Shown here: piece after piece, positions 52,950 through 61,847 of the stretch
How positions within the stretch are numbered: position 1 is the stretch's first letter
Layout: each line of letters begins with the position of its first letter
Origin: Gemmatimonadaceae bacterium
Lineage (GTDB): Bacteria > Gemmatimonadota > Gemmatimonadetes > Gemmatimonadales > Gemmatimonadaceae
NCBI GenBank assembly: GCA_020846935.1
Contig: JADLCY010000008.1
Span: 124,001 to 188,000 of the forward strand
DNA length: 64,000 bases
Direction of reading: 5' to 3'
Translations under genes and position numbers: made by a program
Notes under the pieces: generated by a model
Database searches by the model: none
What the model was told of the DNA's origin: nothing
The model's input: the letters and a program-made list of their open reading frames with translations, nothing else

Positions 52950-53683
52950 TCATGCTGCGGCGTGGGTGTCGGGAAGGCTGGCGCGCAAGGCGCGCAGCAG
53001 CAAGGGCAGATGCTTTACGCCTTTCACACAGCGGAACTGCGCCTCCAGCTGCAGGAGACTGGCCGCACACCAGCGCCGCCGCTGATCACTCGAGCGCCAG
53101 CTCGAGACGCGACGTGTCCGCGCTTCGACGCGGGCCATCACACTTTCGATCAGGTTCGTCGTCTTGAAGCGCGTCCCGAGCTCCGGAAACACACCGAGGC
53201 GATGCAAGGTCAGCGACTCTTCCAGGCCCTCCAACAAGCTCTCCGCGGCGGAGGCGTTCCGCAGGCGCAGCTCACGCTCCAGCCGCTGCGCGCGCGTTGG
53301 GCGTCCGCATAGCGCGGGTGCCCGTATGCCGCCTGTATCTTCCGGCGCCACCCCACCTGCTGAGGCTTCGGGAGATAGCTCACCACATTCTCTCGCTTGT
53401 GCCACTGACACCGCTGGACGGGCACGTCCCCGAACACCTCGCGCACGGCCGCGCGGAGCCCCTTCGCGCCATCCAGCACGACCAGCAACCCGTGCGGCGT
53501 GCGAAAGCCGCGCTCCACAAGTTCCTGCAGAAACGCGGCACACTCCCGCTTGTTCTCCGTCGCCGTCTGCACCAGGCCCAGAATCCGTTTCTCCCCGGTG
53601 GTGGTGACGCCTAACGCGATCACCATCTGGTCCCCAGCGAAGTGCTGTGCAAGTACACCCAAATTCCCGCAGGTTGTGATCAC
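52950..53683 (-). pseudogene. IS256-family (mutator-type) transposase, truncated and frameshifted
   Basis: Two overlapping frames together give the C-terminal two thirds of an IS256 transposase. The 53210-53683 frame has ALGVTTTGEKRILGLVQTAT, GLLVVLDGAKGLRAAVREVF and VQRCQWHKRENVVSYLPKPQ. The 52950 frame continues with RLERELRLRNASAAESLLEG and FKTTNLIESVMARVEARTRR. The N-terminal third, including the first catalytic Asp region, is absent at 53683. A frameshift lies near 53300. No inverted repeats are found. Confidence 0.85.
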
Positions 53684-53689
53684 CTAGTT

Positions 53690-54349
53690 TCCCGCACTGG
53701 GCCCTGCGTCTTTGGGGGTGCGTGGCCCTCCGGGTTGGGGTGCGGGGCCGGGGCTCTCCGGCGTCCCGAGCAGGGCGCCGAGTTCTCTGAGTCGGTAGCT
53801 CCGTCCGTCGATGGAAATGATGTGCACGTGATGCAGCAGGCGGTCCTGGGGTCGCGAAACACGGCGTTTACTACGATGCGATCACCGCGCAGGACGAGTC
53901 CGCTGAAATACTCGGCCGGAGGCACGAGGAGCGGCCGCATCCCTCCCAGTGAGTCAATGACGATCGCACGCCCATTTCCTCGGTCGACCAACAAAAGCTC
54001 CACCACGCAACCCGCCGATGAGCGGGCCCAATGAGCGCGACCACTCACCAGGGCCGGATCCTGCCCGCCCGACCGACCGTTTGAACCGACCGTTCGCCGC
54101 GTAGATCGCGACATCGCTGCCACTCGAAAGCGGTGCGACAATGTAGGATCCGCTGGACAAACGAACAGCGCGTGAGGCAGGCGTGACAAGGACCGGATCG
54201 CCTGGAGCTCCGATTCGAGCGATGAAGCGAGCGACGATCCTGCAGTCTCGACACCCTTTCTCGGTTCGCAGAGCTGTCTCCACGACGTCCGTCGGCTGCG
54301 ACTGCAAGTGCGCGAAAGCCTTCAGCACCACAAGAAGGCCCGTCACCAC
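53690..54349 (-). pseudogene. Six-bladed beta-propeller protein fragment, frameshifted
   Basis: The upstream frame (GTG 54349) gives SGSYIVAPLSSGSDVAIYAA, NGRFKRSVGRAGSGPGEWSR, a blade motif (F-x-x-x-x-G-x-x-G-x-G-P-G-E) common in exported propeller proteins of this phylum. After a shift near 54040 another frame continues ELLLVDRGNGRAIVIDSLGG then LVLRGDRIVVNAVFRDPRTA. The 3' part is lost against the IS256 fossil. The remaining blades are missing, so it is nonfunctional. Confidence 0.6.
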
Positions 54350-54677
54350 GCCCTCCGCTCAATGTTCAGCCACGAAGGCTCGGTTCGATCGTTCTGTCAA
54401 GAGCCGAGGGTTGCATCGAGCGGGGACCGACAAGGGCATCGGCCCTGCATCAACTGATCCTTTCGCACGCGCTCGCCTGAGGCTGCTGCCGACACAAGGG
54501 GCGATCCAGCGTCCCCGGCCCGCACCCGGCGATCGTGAGCGAGTGGGCTTCCTCGCGGGATCGTCGAGCGCGCCGTGCACTCAGTCAACGAAGACGCTGG
54601 CTCCTGTGAAGACCCGGCATCAGCACCGACTCGCCCAATCCCTCCTCACGATAGCGGACGACGACCCGGTGTATGAC
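54350..54677. other. Intergenic region, right edge of the IS graveyard
   Basis: A 328-base stretch between the broken propeller gene and the M28 peptidase stop. No gene, repeat or terminator stands out on either strand. Confidence 0.4.
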
Positions 54678-56447
54678 TCAGGGCACAACAGACCGCGGCG
54701 GACGCGCCGGGCGCGTGCCGTTCATGCGCGGGCGCGGACCGTTGCCGACCTCGCGTACGATCCCGTCGATGTAGTTCGTGATCCGGGCGTAGTGCGGGTA
54801 GTCGATCCACTCCGCCTCGTCCGTGCGCTGGTGATAGTCGCCGTGCAGGCCGGTGAAGAAGAACGCGATCGGCACGCCCTGCAGCGCATAGTTGTAGTGA
54901 TCCGAACGGCCGTAGATGTTGTTGTATCCGCTCCACGTGAGCGTGGTGTCGTACTTGTAGTCCAGCTCCAGCGGACGCGCCTGCTTTCGATTGACCTCGG
55001 CAACGGTCTCGCCAAGATCCTTTGAGTCGAAGAACGACCCCACCACGCCGAGGTAGTTGGAGCTGCCGCCCGGCAGGTCGCCTTCACGCCCGCGGCCGAT
55101 CATGTCGATGTTGATCTGCGCCACGATCGAATCCATCGGCACGGTCGGGTTGCGCGTGTAGAACGCCGAACCGACGAGCCCGGCCTCCTCACCGGTGTGC
55201 CACACGAACAGCACGCTCCGCCTGGGCTTGACCGGCATGGCCTGGATCGCTTCGGCGATCTCCAGCACCGCCATCGAACCCGAGCCATCGTCGTCCGCGC
55301 CGTTGTTGATCGAGTCGATCCGGGCCACCGGATGCACGCGACGGATGCTGTCCATGTTCACGCGGATCGTCGCCAGCTGTTCGGGCCGCAGCTGCAGCAT
55401 GTTGTTGGCGAGGAGCATCGCGTTCCGGGCGTTGTTGAACGCCTTGAGCGAGTCCTTGTCCACCGGCGTGTTGAAGCCCACGTGATCGTTGTGCGCGCCG
55501 ATGGCCACGTACTGGTGGCGCAGCACGGGGTCGCTGCCGGGAATGATCGCGACCACGTTGCGGGCGTATTGGCTCGGCAGCTCAACGTAGTCGAGCGACG
55601 CGTTCACGGTCCCGCCGGTCGTGCCCCGCGCCATGGCCGCCACCGGCTGACCGCCAAAGAGCTGCGCTGCGGCGGCACTCGTCAGGCGAATCACGGCCTG
55701 CGGTGCAAGCTGGTCGAGCTGCGCGCGCAACAGCGCGAGCGAGTCCACGGCCTGACCCGGCTGCGTCGGGCGGCCACGACCCGCCGTGCTCTGCGTCGCC
55801 ACGGTCGGCGTGTTGATCGCCGCGCGCTGCGCGGCGGACAGTCCGTCGAGGTCGACCGTCGCCACCGCGACCGCCCCGCCAAAGCGCGTCGGTGCCGGGG
55901 GCCCAAAGCCGGGCCGACCGCCGCCAGCCGCGGGTGCGCCGGGGAGCAGCACCACGAACTTTCCGTTGGCCTGAGCGGCCGTGATCTGCCGCGTGGTATC
56001 ACCTGCCACACCGCCGAAGACGACCTCGACGCCGCTTACGGGTCGTGGCGCGCGCGTGCCCGGGACGGCCAGCCAGTCCGCGCCCCAGGTCAGCGGGTTG
56101 CCGTTCACCGTCAGGCGCGAGTGATCGGTGAAGTGCTTGAGATGATAGGGAAGGACCTGGAAGTACGAGCCGTTGTCGCCCGCAGGGACGAGCTTGAGGC
56201 GCTTGAGTTCCGCGGCGATGTAGTCGGTCCCCTTCATGTTGCCGACCCTCCCGACCTGACGACCCTGCATTGAGTCGTCGGCGAACTGGTAGAGACGGAT
56301 CTGGAGGTCACGGACCGTGATCTGCGGCGTCGTGGGCGCCGGCTTCATGCGTGCCGGGTTGCCAAAGACGTTCAGCGCGGGGGACTGCGCGGCAACCGGC
56401 GCCACCGCGACGAGCGCGACGGTCGCTGCAGCAAGGAATCGGGACAT
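54678..56447 (-). CDS. Exported M28 family peptidase
   Basis: A 589-residue exported peptidase, ATG 56447 (signal peptide to VAPVAAQ). A PA-like domain with a Gly/Pro-rich loop (AAGGGRPGFGPPAPTRFGG) interrupts the front. Catalytic zinc ligands are visible: GAHNDHVGF, GADDDGSGSMAVLE, TGEEAGLVGSAFY, NIDMIGRGREGD and YGRSDHYNYALQG. This is a second M28 paralogue and is only loosely related to the one at 10624-12225. It probably cleaves peptides outside the inner membrane. Confidence 0.9.
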   Translation of the reverse strand: MSRFLAAATVALVAVAPVAAQSPALNVFGNPARMKPAPTTPQITVRDLQIRLYQFADDSMQGRQVGRVGNMKGTDYIAAELKRLKLVPAGDNGSYFQVLPYHLKHFTDHSRLTVNGNPLTWGADWLAVPGTRAPRPVSGVEVVFGGVAGDTTRQITAAQANGKFVVLLPGAPAAGGGRPGFGPPAPTRFGGAVAVATVDLDGLSAAQRAAINTPTVATQSTAGRGRPTQPGQAVDSLALLRAQLDQLAPQAVIRLTSAAAAQLFGGQPVAAMARGTTGGTVNASLDYVELPSQYARNVVAIIPGSDPVLRHQYVAIGAHNDHVGFNTPVDKDSLKAFNNARNAMLLANNMLQLRPEQLATIRVNMDSIRRVHPVARIDSINNGADDDGSGSMAVLEIAEAIQAMPVKPRRSVLFVWHTGEEAGLVGSAFYTRNPTVPMDSIVAQINIDMIGRGREGDLPGGSSNYLGVVGSFFDSKDLGETVAEVNRKQARPLELDYKYDTTLTWSGYNNIYGRSDHYNYALQGVPIAFFFTGLHGDYHQRTDEAEWIDYPHYARITNYIDGIVREVGNGPRPRMNGTRPARPPRSVVP

Positions 56448-57008
56448 GGGTGCGAGACGTGGTGGATGGTACGCCGAAAGCTGACGGCGCCGTTTACCAG
56501 TGCGCCAGTACGGACCGTGGCTGCGCCCGCATCCACTCAACGTGCGACGGGTCGGTCACGCTGGCCGTCGGGCATTGCCGGACGAAGCGGACTTCGGTCG
56601 CTGGCCCCGCGGCCAGCCGCGCTGGCGAGGCGCCGTGGCGAAGGAACGCCGGCATTTCGGCAAGAGTCGCAGCCGAGCGCTCACCTCCCGGGCGGCAAAC
56701 TGCGGTGTCTGGTCTCCACCGGGCCTGGCGACGTACGTGCATGCCCGGCGTTCCTGCCGCAGTGCCCGGACGAGTGGGGGGTGGTCGTGGATGGTGCTGT
56801 TCGTTAGTGTCTCGCTGCACCCGCCTTACCGGGGCATGCGAGACTCTGACGCACGTCGTTCGGCGCCTCCGTTTCGAGCGCGTGTGGGTGGTTCGATGAG
56901 TGGCGCGTGTCGCCCGCTGGCGCGGTCGTCCGCATTATCCAGCGATTGATCCCTTCTCTGTCAAATGACCCGCCTTCCCGCCTACGCCTTCGCACCGGAG
57001 TCCCGCTG
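56448..57008. other. Intergenic region between M28 and ridA
   Basis: A 561-base divergent gap. A minus-strand frame (56494-56820) shows moderately biased third positions and ends TEVRFVRQCPTASVTDPSHV, EWMRAQPRSVLAHW, but has no start context or family resemblance. I treat the stretch as non-coding, possibly holding a small unrecognised gene. Confidence 0.35.
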
Positions 57009-57392
57009 ATGCCGCGCCGTGCCGTCGAGAGCCCTCGCGGGCCAGCCGCCATTGGACCGTACTCACACGCCGTGTGGGCCGGGGATCTGCTCTACCTGTC
57101 GGGCCAGACACCCATCGACCCGACAACGGGTCGTCTCGTCGATGGTGACGTGGAGACGCAGACGCAGCGTGTGTTCGACAACCTGGAGTTCGTGCTGCTC
57201 GACAGCGGCCTCTCCATGCACGACGTCATCAAGTGCAACGTCTACCTCACGACGATGGCGGACTTTCCGGCGATGAATGCAGCCTATCAGCGGCGCTTTG
57301 CCGCACCGTTCCCCGCGCGCACCACGGTGGCCGTCGCCGGACTCCCACTCGGTGCCAAGGTCGAGATCGAACTCGTCGCCCGCAGGCCGTAG
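57009..57392 (+). CDS. ridA: RidA family enamine/imine deaminase
   Basis: A 127-residue member of the YjgF/YER057c/UK114 family, ATG 57009. It hydrolyses reactive enamine/imine intermediates (such as 2-aminoacrylate) formed by PLP enzymes. The substrate-binding Arg lies in ARTTVAVAGLP and the catalytic-site Glu in VEIELVARRP; GPYSHAVWAGDLLYLSGQTP is the usual start. Trimeric in known structures. The gene stands alone with chromosome-like codons. Confidence 0.92.
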   Translation: MPRRAVESPRGPAAIGPYSHAVWAGDLLYLSGQTPIDPTTGRLVDGDVETQTQRVFDNLEFVLLDSGLSMHDVIKCNVYLTTMADFPAMNAAYQRRFAAPFPARTTVAVAGLPLGAKVEIELVARRP

Positions 57393-57564
57393 CAAAGGCG
57401 GCGAGCTCGACGCCGCGCAGCGGCGGCGGACACATCGGATCGTGCGATTCGCCAGCGACAGGGCGTCCGAGTCGCGCAATTCGTCAGCGGCGGAGCGCCC
57501 CGGCGCGTCATATTGATGAGGCATCGGCTGGAGCCTCCTGTCGTCGCATCCGCCGCCACTCTTC

Positions 57565-57918
57565 GTGACCCAGGCTCGTCGCGCCCTCATCCCCTGGCTT
57601 TGGCTTTCGGTAGGCCTGCTCCGCGCCGTACTCGGCACGGCGGTGCCGGTCGCAGAGGCACGCCAGGCCGCGCGCGCGGTGACCACCGAGAGCGTCGCGG
57701 CGCACATCGAGGAGACCTCGCGGCCCGAGTGCACGCCACCCACGCACGAGGACTGCGCCCTTTGCGCCTACCTCGGTCTCGCGGTCGAAGTCAGTGACCT
57801 GGCGTCCATTGCCGCCGATGACGCAGGGATCGCACAGCGGCCGGCGGGTGCGGTGGCGCTGGGCTCCCGCGCCGTCGAGGCACTCCCGCATCCCCGTGGC
57901 CCACCCGTGGTGAGCTGA
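57565..57918 (+). CDS. Small exported DUF2946-like Cys protein
   Basis: A 117-residue protein, GTG start. A hydrophobic N-terminus (WLWLSVGLLRAVLGTA) suggests export or a membrane anchor. The middle HEDCALCAYLGLAVE resembles the CxxC of DUF2946 proteins, which lie next to TonB receptors or copper genes. The TonB receptor starts 101 bases downstream, so the two are probably linked in metal or metallophore uptake. Confidence 0.5.
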   Translation: MTQARRALIPWLWLSVGLLRAVLGTAVPVAEARQAARAVTTESVAAHIEETSRPECTPPTHEDCALCAYLGLAVEVSDLASIAADDAGIAQRPAGAVALGSRAVEALPHPRGPPVVS

Positions 57919-58019
57919 TCGCTCCAACCACGCGGGATCGGCCTCGGCGCCGGCCCGCGGCGTCGGCTCGCCTGTGCGTCCCGGCGCAGGCTTTCCACAT
58001 TCGCCACGGGACTTCTCCC

Positions 58020-60314
58020 ATGCCATTCGTGCCAGCGCGGCGTTTTGCCGCGCGTCTCGCCGTTTCAATCGGCGCGGTCACCGCACTTGCCGCGATCGCC
58101 CATGCGACTCCCGCGCGCGTGCCCGACACGCCGCCGATCGTTGGAGTCGTCCGCGATAGCGCCGGAACGCCCCTCCCCAACGTACAGGTCGTGGTCACCG
58201 GGCTCGATCGAAGCACATCGACCAACCACCAGGGGATGTTTCTCTTTCGGGGCCTTCCTCCCGGCCGCTATCACCTCACCACGTTGTTCCTCGGCTTTGC
58301 GCCGGGGCACGCCGACGTCGTCGTGCCGGCCGCGGGCGACACCGTGCGCGTCACGATCGTCGTGCACCCCACCGTGCTCACGTTGGGCGGCATCCAGGTC
58401 ACGGCGACGCCCGTGGGCACCGATCCGCGCAACGTGACGCAATCGGCGACGGAGGTCTCGGGCCAGGCGCTGGCCCGGGCGATGGCGCCGACGATCGCGC
58501 AGACGCTCGCGCGCGAACCGGGTGTGTCGATGCGCTTCAACGGCCCGGCCGCCACTGCGCCGGTCATTCGCGGGCTGCAGGGCGAGCGCATTCTCGTGCT
58601 GCAGGACGGCAACCGGGCGGGCGATCTCTCGTCGTCCGCGCCGGATCACGGCGTATCGGTCGATCCGCTCACCGCGCAGCGTATCGAGGTCGTGCGCGGC
58701 CCCGCTTCACTGCTCTATGGCAACAGCGCGTTGGGGGGCGTGGTGAACGTGATCTCCAATGACATCCCGTCCACCATTCCGTTGCACGTCGACGGATATG
58801 TCGGCACGCAGCTCGAATCGGTGACGCCGGGCGGCGGGGTGTCCGGGGGCGTTCAGGTGCCGATCACGAGTGGGCTCGCGCTGGTGGGCCGCGGCGGCAT
58901 TCGACGCGCCGAAGACCTTCGCCAGGGCGGACGTGAGCGACTGGGGAACTCGTACTACCGCAATGCGTACGGCACGGGCGGGCTCGCGCTCGCGGGCTCG
59001 AAGGCGAACGGCGGTGTGGTGTATCGCCGCTACGGCTTCGACTACGGATTGCCGTCGGCCGATGGAGACGGCGCGCACATCGAAGGCACGCGCCACGAGC
59101 TGGTGGGTCGCGCGGAGTTGGCCGCACCGGCGGGGGTCGTGCAATCGCTGCGGGCGAGCGGCACGGCGCAGTGGTACTCGCATGACGAGGTGGCGCGCAC
59201 GGGAACGGTGAACACACGCTTCAACCTTCGCACACAGACGGGAGATGTCCTGGTGCGGACGCTCGTTGGCGCGGTCAACGGCGCGCTGGGTGTGTCCGGA
59301 CTGTTCAGGCAGTATGAGCCCACGGGCGATGAAGCACTGACACCGCCGGTCAACAGCACCGGCGTGGGAGCGTTCTTCTACGAGGAAGTCCCCCTCGCAT
59401 CGCTCACCCACCCCGACGATCGGGTTGCGCGCCTGCAGTTCGGCGGGCGCTATGACAGCTACCGCATCACCTCGAGCGGCTCCGGCAGTCCCAAGTTCGG
59501 GCCAGGGGTGCATCGTGACTTTCGCGCGGCCTCGGGGTCGGTCGGTCTCAGCGTACCGGTGACGGAGCGCATGAGCCTTGCCGTGAGTGCTGCACGTGCG
59601 TTTCGCGCACCGTCGGTGGAGGAGTTGTTCTCCAATGCGTTCCACGAGGCCGCGGGAACCTTCGACCGTGGCAACGTGGCGCTGGAAGAGGAGGTCAACA
59701 CCGGCGTGGAAGGGATCCTGCGGTTCCACACGCGGCGCATCAACGGGCAGCTCTCTGCGTTTGGCAGCCGCATTGCGAACTACATCTCGCCCAACATCGT
59801 GAAGGACACGCTGATCTCGGGCGAGGCAGGGCCCGAACGTGTTCCACTCAATCGCTTCTCGCAGGGCGACGCCGTGCTGCGCGGGCTCGAGGGGCAGATC
59901 GAGATGGAGGTGGTGAGGCACCTGGTCGTTGGCGCGATGGGGGATCTCGTGCGCGGCGAGCTCAGGGCGGCACGTGAGCCGCTGCCGTTCATGCCGCCGG
60001 CCCGGCTCGGCGGCACCGCGCGATGGGACAACGGGCGGTGGGCGTTTGGCGGCGACCTGCGGCACGGCTTCTCGCAGCGACGCGTGCCCGTGTCGGCGAG
60101 CGACTCGGATCCGTCGGGCCGCACGACCGACGCGTTCACGCTCGTGAACGTGAGCGCAGGGCTCACGCTGCCCCTTGGGCATCGGGTGCATGCGTTCACG
60201 GTGCGCGTCGACAACGTGGGCGACGTGCGCTACCGCGATGCCACGAGTCGCATCAAGACCTTTGCGCTCAATCCCGGTCGCAACGTCTCACTGGGGTATC
60301 GCGTGCTGTTCTGA
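58020..60314 (+). CDS. TonB-dependent receptor with carboxypeptidase-regulatory domain
   Basis: A 764-residue outer-membrane receptor. A signal peptide (to AHATPAR) is followed by a carboxypeptidase-regulatory-like domain (SAGTPLPNVQVVVTGLDRST, FRGLPPGRYHLTTLFLGFAP), a plug with PVIRGLQGERILVLQDGNRA and EVVRGPASLLYGNSALGGVV, and a 22-strand barrel ending in the terminal aromatic LGYRVLF. It imports a siderophore, metal or saccharide using TonB energy; the ligand cannot be read. The small Cys protein upstream hints at a metal. Confidence 0.93.
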   Translation: MPFVPARRFAARLAVSIGAVTALAAIAHATPARVPDTPPIVGVVRDSAGTPLPNVQVVVTGLDRSTSTNHQGMFLFRGLPPGRYHLTTLFLGFAPGHADVVVPAAGDTVRVTIVVHPTVLTLGGIQVTATPVGTDPRNVTQSATEVSGQALARAMAPTIAQTLAREPGVSMRFNGPAATAPVIRGLQGERILVLQDGNRAGDLSSSAPDHGVSVDPLTAQRIEVVRGPASLLYGNSALGGVVNVISNDIPSTIPLHVDGYVGTQLESVTPGGGVSGGVQVPITSGLALVGRGGIRRAEDLRQGGRERLGNSYYRNAYGTGGLALAGSKANGGVVYRRYGFDYGLPSADGDGAHIEGTRHELVGRAELAAPAGVVQSLRASGTAQWYSHDEVARTGTVNTRFNLRTQTGDVLVRTLVGAVNGALGVSGLFRQYEPTGDEALTPPVNSTGVGAFFYEEVPLASLTHPDDRVARLQFGGRYDSYRITSSGSGSPKFGPGVHRDFRAASGSVGLSVPVTERMSLAVSAARAFRAPSVEELFSNAFHEAAGTFDRGNVALEEEVNTGVEGILRFHTRRINGQLSAFGSRIANYISPNIVKDTLISGEAGPERVPLNRFSQGDAVLRGLEGQIEMEVVRHLVVGAMGDLVRGELRAAREPLPFMPPARLGGTARWDNGRWAFGGDLRHGFSQRRVPVSASDSDPSGRTTDAFTLVNVSAGLTLPLGHRVHAFTVRVDNVGDVRYRDATSRIKTFALNPGRNVSLGYRVLF

Positions 60315-60377
60315 GGCGCGCGGCCGCTTGCGCGTACACGCAGCGAGCGATCGGCTACGTGCGGTTCGCCCTACCGC

Positions 60378-61847
60378 TCAGCCGCCGGTCGCTGGCGGGT
60401 CGGCGGCAGTGCCAGGTGCGGCTCGACTCGTCAGGCGCTTGACCTGTGCCGTGGCCACCTCGTCGTCAAAGGCGTCGGCCGCCTGGTTGGTGGGCTCCAG
60501 GCTGTCGCCGCTTCCGCGCACGCCGGCCTGCCGAGTCGCATCGAGTTGCGCGAGAACGAGGGACTGCACGTCACCGAGCGTGGCGTCCAACCCGACTGTT
60601 CCGAGTCGGTAGGCGTCGGGATCTGATTCGAAGGCAATACGGGCCGCACTGACCAGAACCCGCACGTCCGCCGATGGCAAGGGGAACCGCGAGCGCAGCG
60701 CATCCTTGCTCACGGTGGCGGCGTCCTTCCAGGCATTCGGCGTTCCGGCGGCGACGGCAGCAAGGGTCTGACCGCCAAAGGCATCGAACGCTGTCGAGAG
60801 CCAGGCGGCGGCGACCCGGCCGCAGTCATCGGTGAAGGACGCCATCGGTGTCGCCCCTGCCAGAAGTGTGTCGCGCCGACCGCGCATCTCCTTTGCGCCT
60901 TCCGTGTCGCCGAGCTGGTGCAGCGTCGCGGCGACGAGCTCGGCACGTAGTGCGGTGCCAGGGTAGCCGCCGGTGGCACCCACACCCGGCGACTCGCGGC
61001 GTACCCTTTCGACATCGAGGGTCACGAAATCGAGCAGCGCGTACCCGAACGCACGGCCACCGCTCAGCGCGCCGTAGACATCGGCGAACGCCTCACCGAG
61101 CCAGCCCTGCCAGGCCAGCGCGCGATCGCCCGGAATGCCATGGAGATCAATCACCTGCTCGAGGGACTCCTGCAGCGCAGATGTGAGGTCGAGATCGTCC
61201 TCGACGACGTGCCCGGCCTCATGAGCGAGTATCAACACATCCGGCAGGTGCGAGAGCTGGGACCACGGCAACCCGAGGACGGCGATCGGCAGGGTCTTCA
61301 TCTCTCGCACGAACGCCTGTCGTTCGGTCTCGCCCGACGACACGGATTCCGCCATGAGATCCGCGCCGCGCGTTGCGGCAAATGGCGACCAGTCGCTGTT
61401 GAGGTAGCAGAGCGGCGGTTCCCGCACCGACGCTGCGGTCCGGTGCTTCGCCTCAACGGCCGCGCGCAGCGCTGGTGCGATGCACGCCCACGCGTAGTCA
61501 TCGGCCGCATCCAGAAAGCGTTTCATGCCGGGCTGCAGGCGCTGCGCGAGCTTGCTGCGATGAAACTCCCACATCGCATGCAGCAGCAACACGTCACGCT
61601 CCAGCGCGTGACCGAGGGCCATGTTCTTCTCGCTCCGTGTGCTCATGGCCGTCACCTCCTCGGCCAGCGCGGTGCGAAGCCGATCCAGCCGCCTGACGAG
61701 TCGGCGCACCTGCGTGTGATGCTTCTCGAACGCCTGGCCCGCCCTGCTCAGCGCCGTCCATTGTGCGAAGTCGAGTGTGAGCGCATCGAGCTTGTCGACA
61801 AGGGCCGCGCGGCGGCGCGCCACCATGCCATCCAGCGCGCTGGTCAT
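60378..61847 (-). CDS. HExxH zinc metalloprotease
   Basis: A 489-residue soluble protein, ATG 61847, no signal peptide. A helical front (about 1-130, REM/coiled-coil-like with KKHHTQVRRL-type charge) precedes the active site HEAGH (209-213) in LILAHEAGHVVEDDLD. Thirty-nine residues later, WLGEAFADVYGALSGG gives a Glu ligand (E252), the gluzincin-type arrangement HExxH...E. C-terminal helices follow. It is coupled by an ATGA overlap to the CHAT-like gene upstream, implying a joint function, probably proteolysis triggered by that partner. The family is not named. Confidence 0.75.
   Translation of the reverse strand: MTSALDGMVARRRAALVDKLDALTLDFAQWTALSRAGQAFEKHHTQVRRLVRRLDRLRTALAEEVTAMSTRSEKNMALGHALERDVLLLHAMWEFHRSKLAQRLQPGMKRFLDAADDYAWACIAPALRAAVEAKHRTAASVREPPLCYLNSDWSPFAATRGADLMAESVSSGETERQAFVREMKTLPIAVLGLPWSQLSHLPDVLILAHEAGHVVEDDLDLTSALQESLEQVIDLHGIPGDRALAWQGWLGEAFADVYGALSGGRAFGYALLDFVTLDVERVRRESPGVGATGGYPGTALRAELVAATLHQLGDTEGAKEMRGRRDTLLAGATPMASFTDDCGRVAAAWLSTAFDAFGGQTLAAVAAGTPNAWKDAATVSKDALRSRFPLPSADVRVLVSAARIAFESDPDAYRLGTVGLDATLGDVQSLVLAQLDATRQAGVRGSGDSLEPTNQAADAFDDEVATAQVKRLTSRAAPGTAADPPATGG

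Noticed and set aside
56494-56820. Minus-strand ORF in the gap before ridA
   Set aside because: Third positions are moderately GC-rich but there is no start context, no family and an equally open plus-strand frame.
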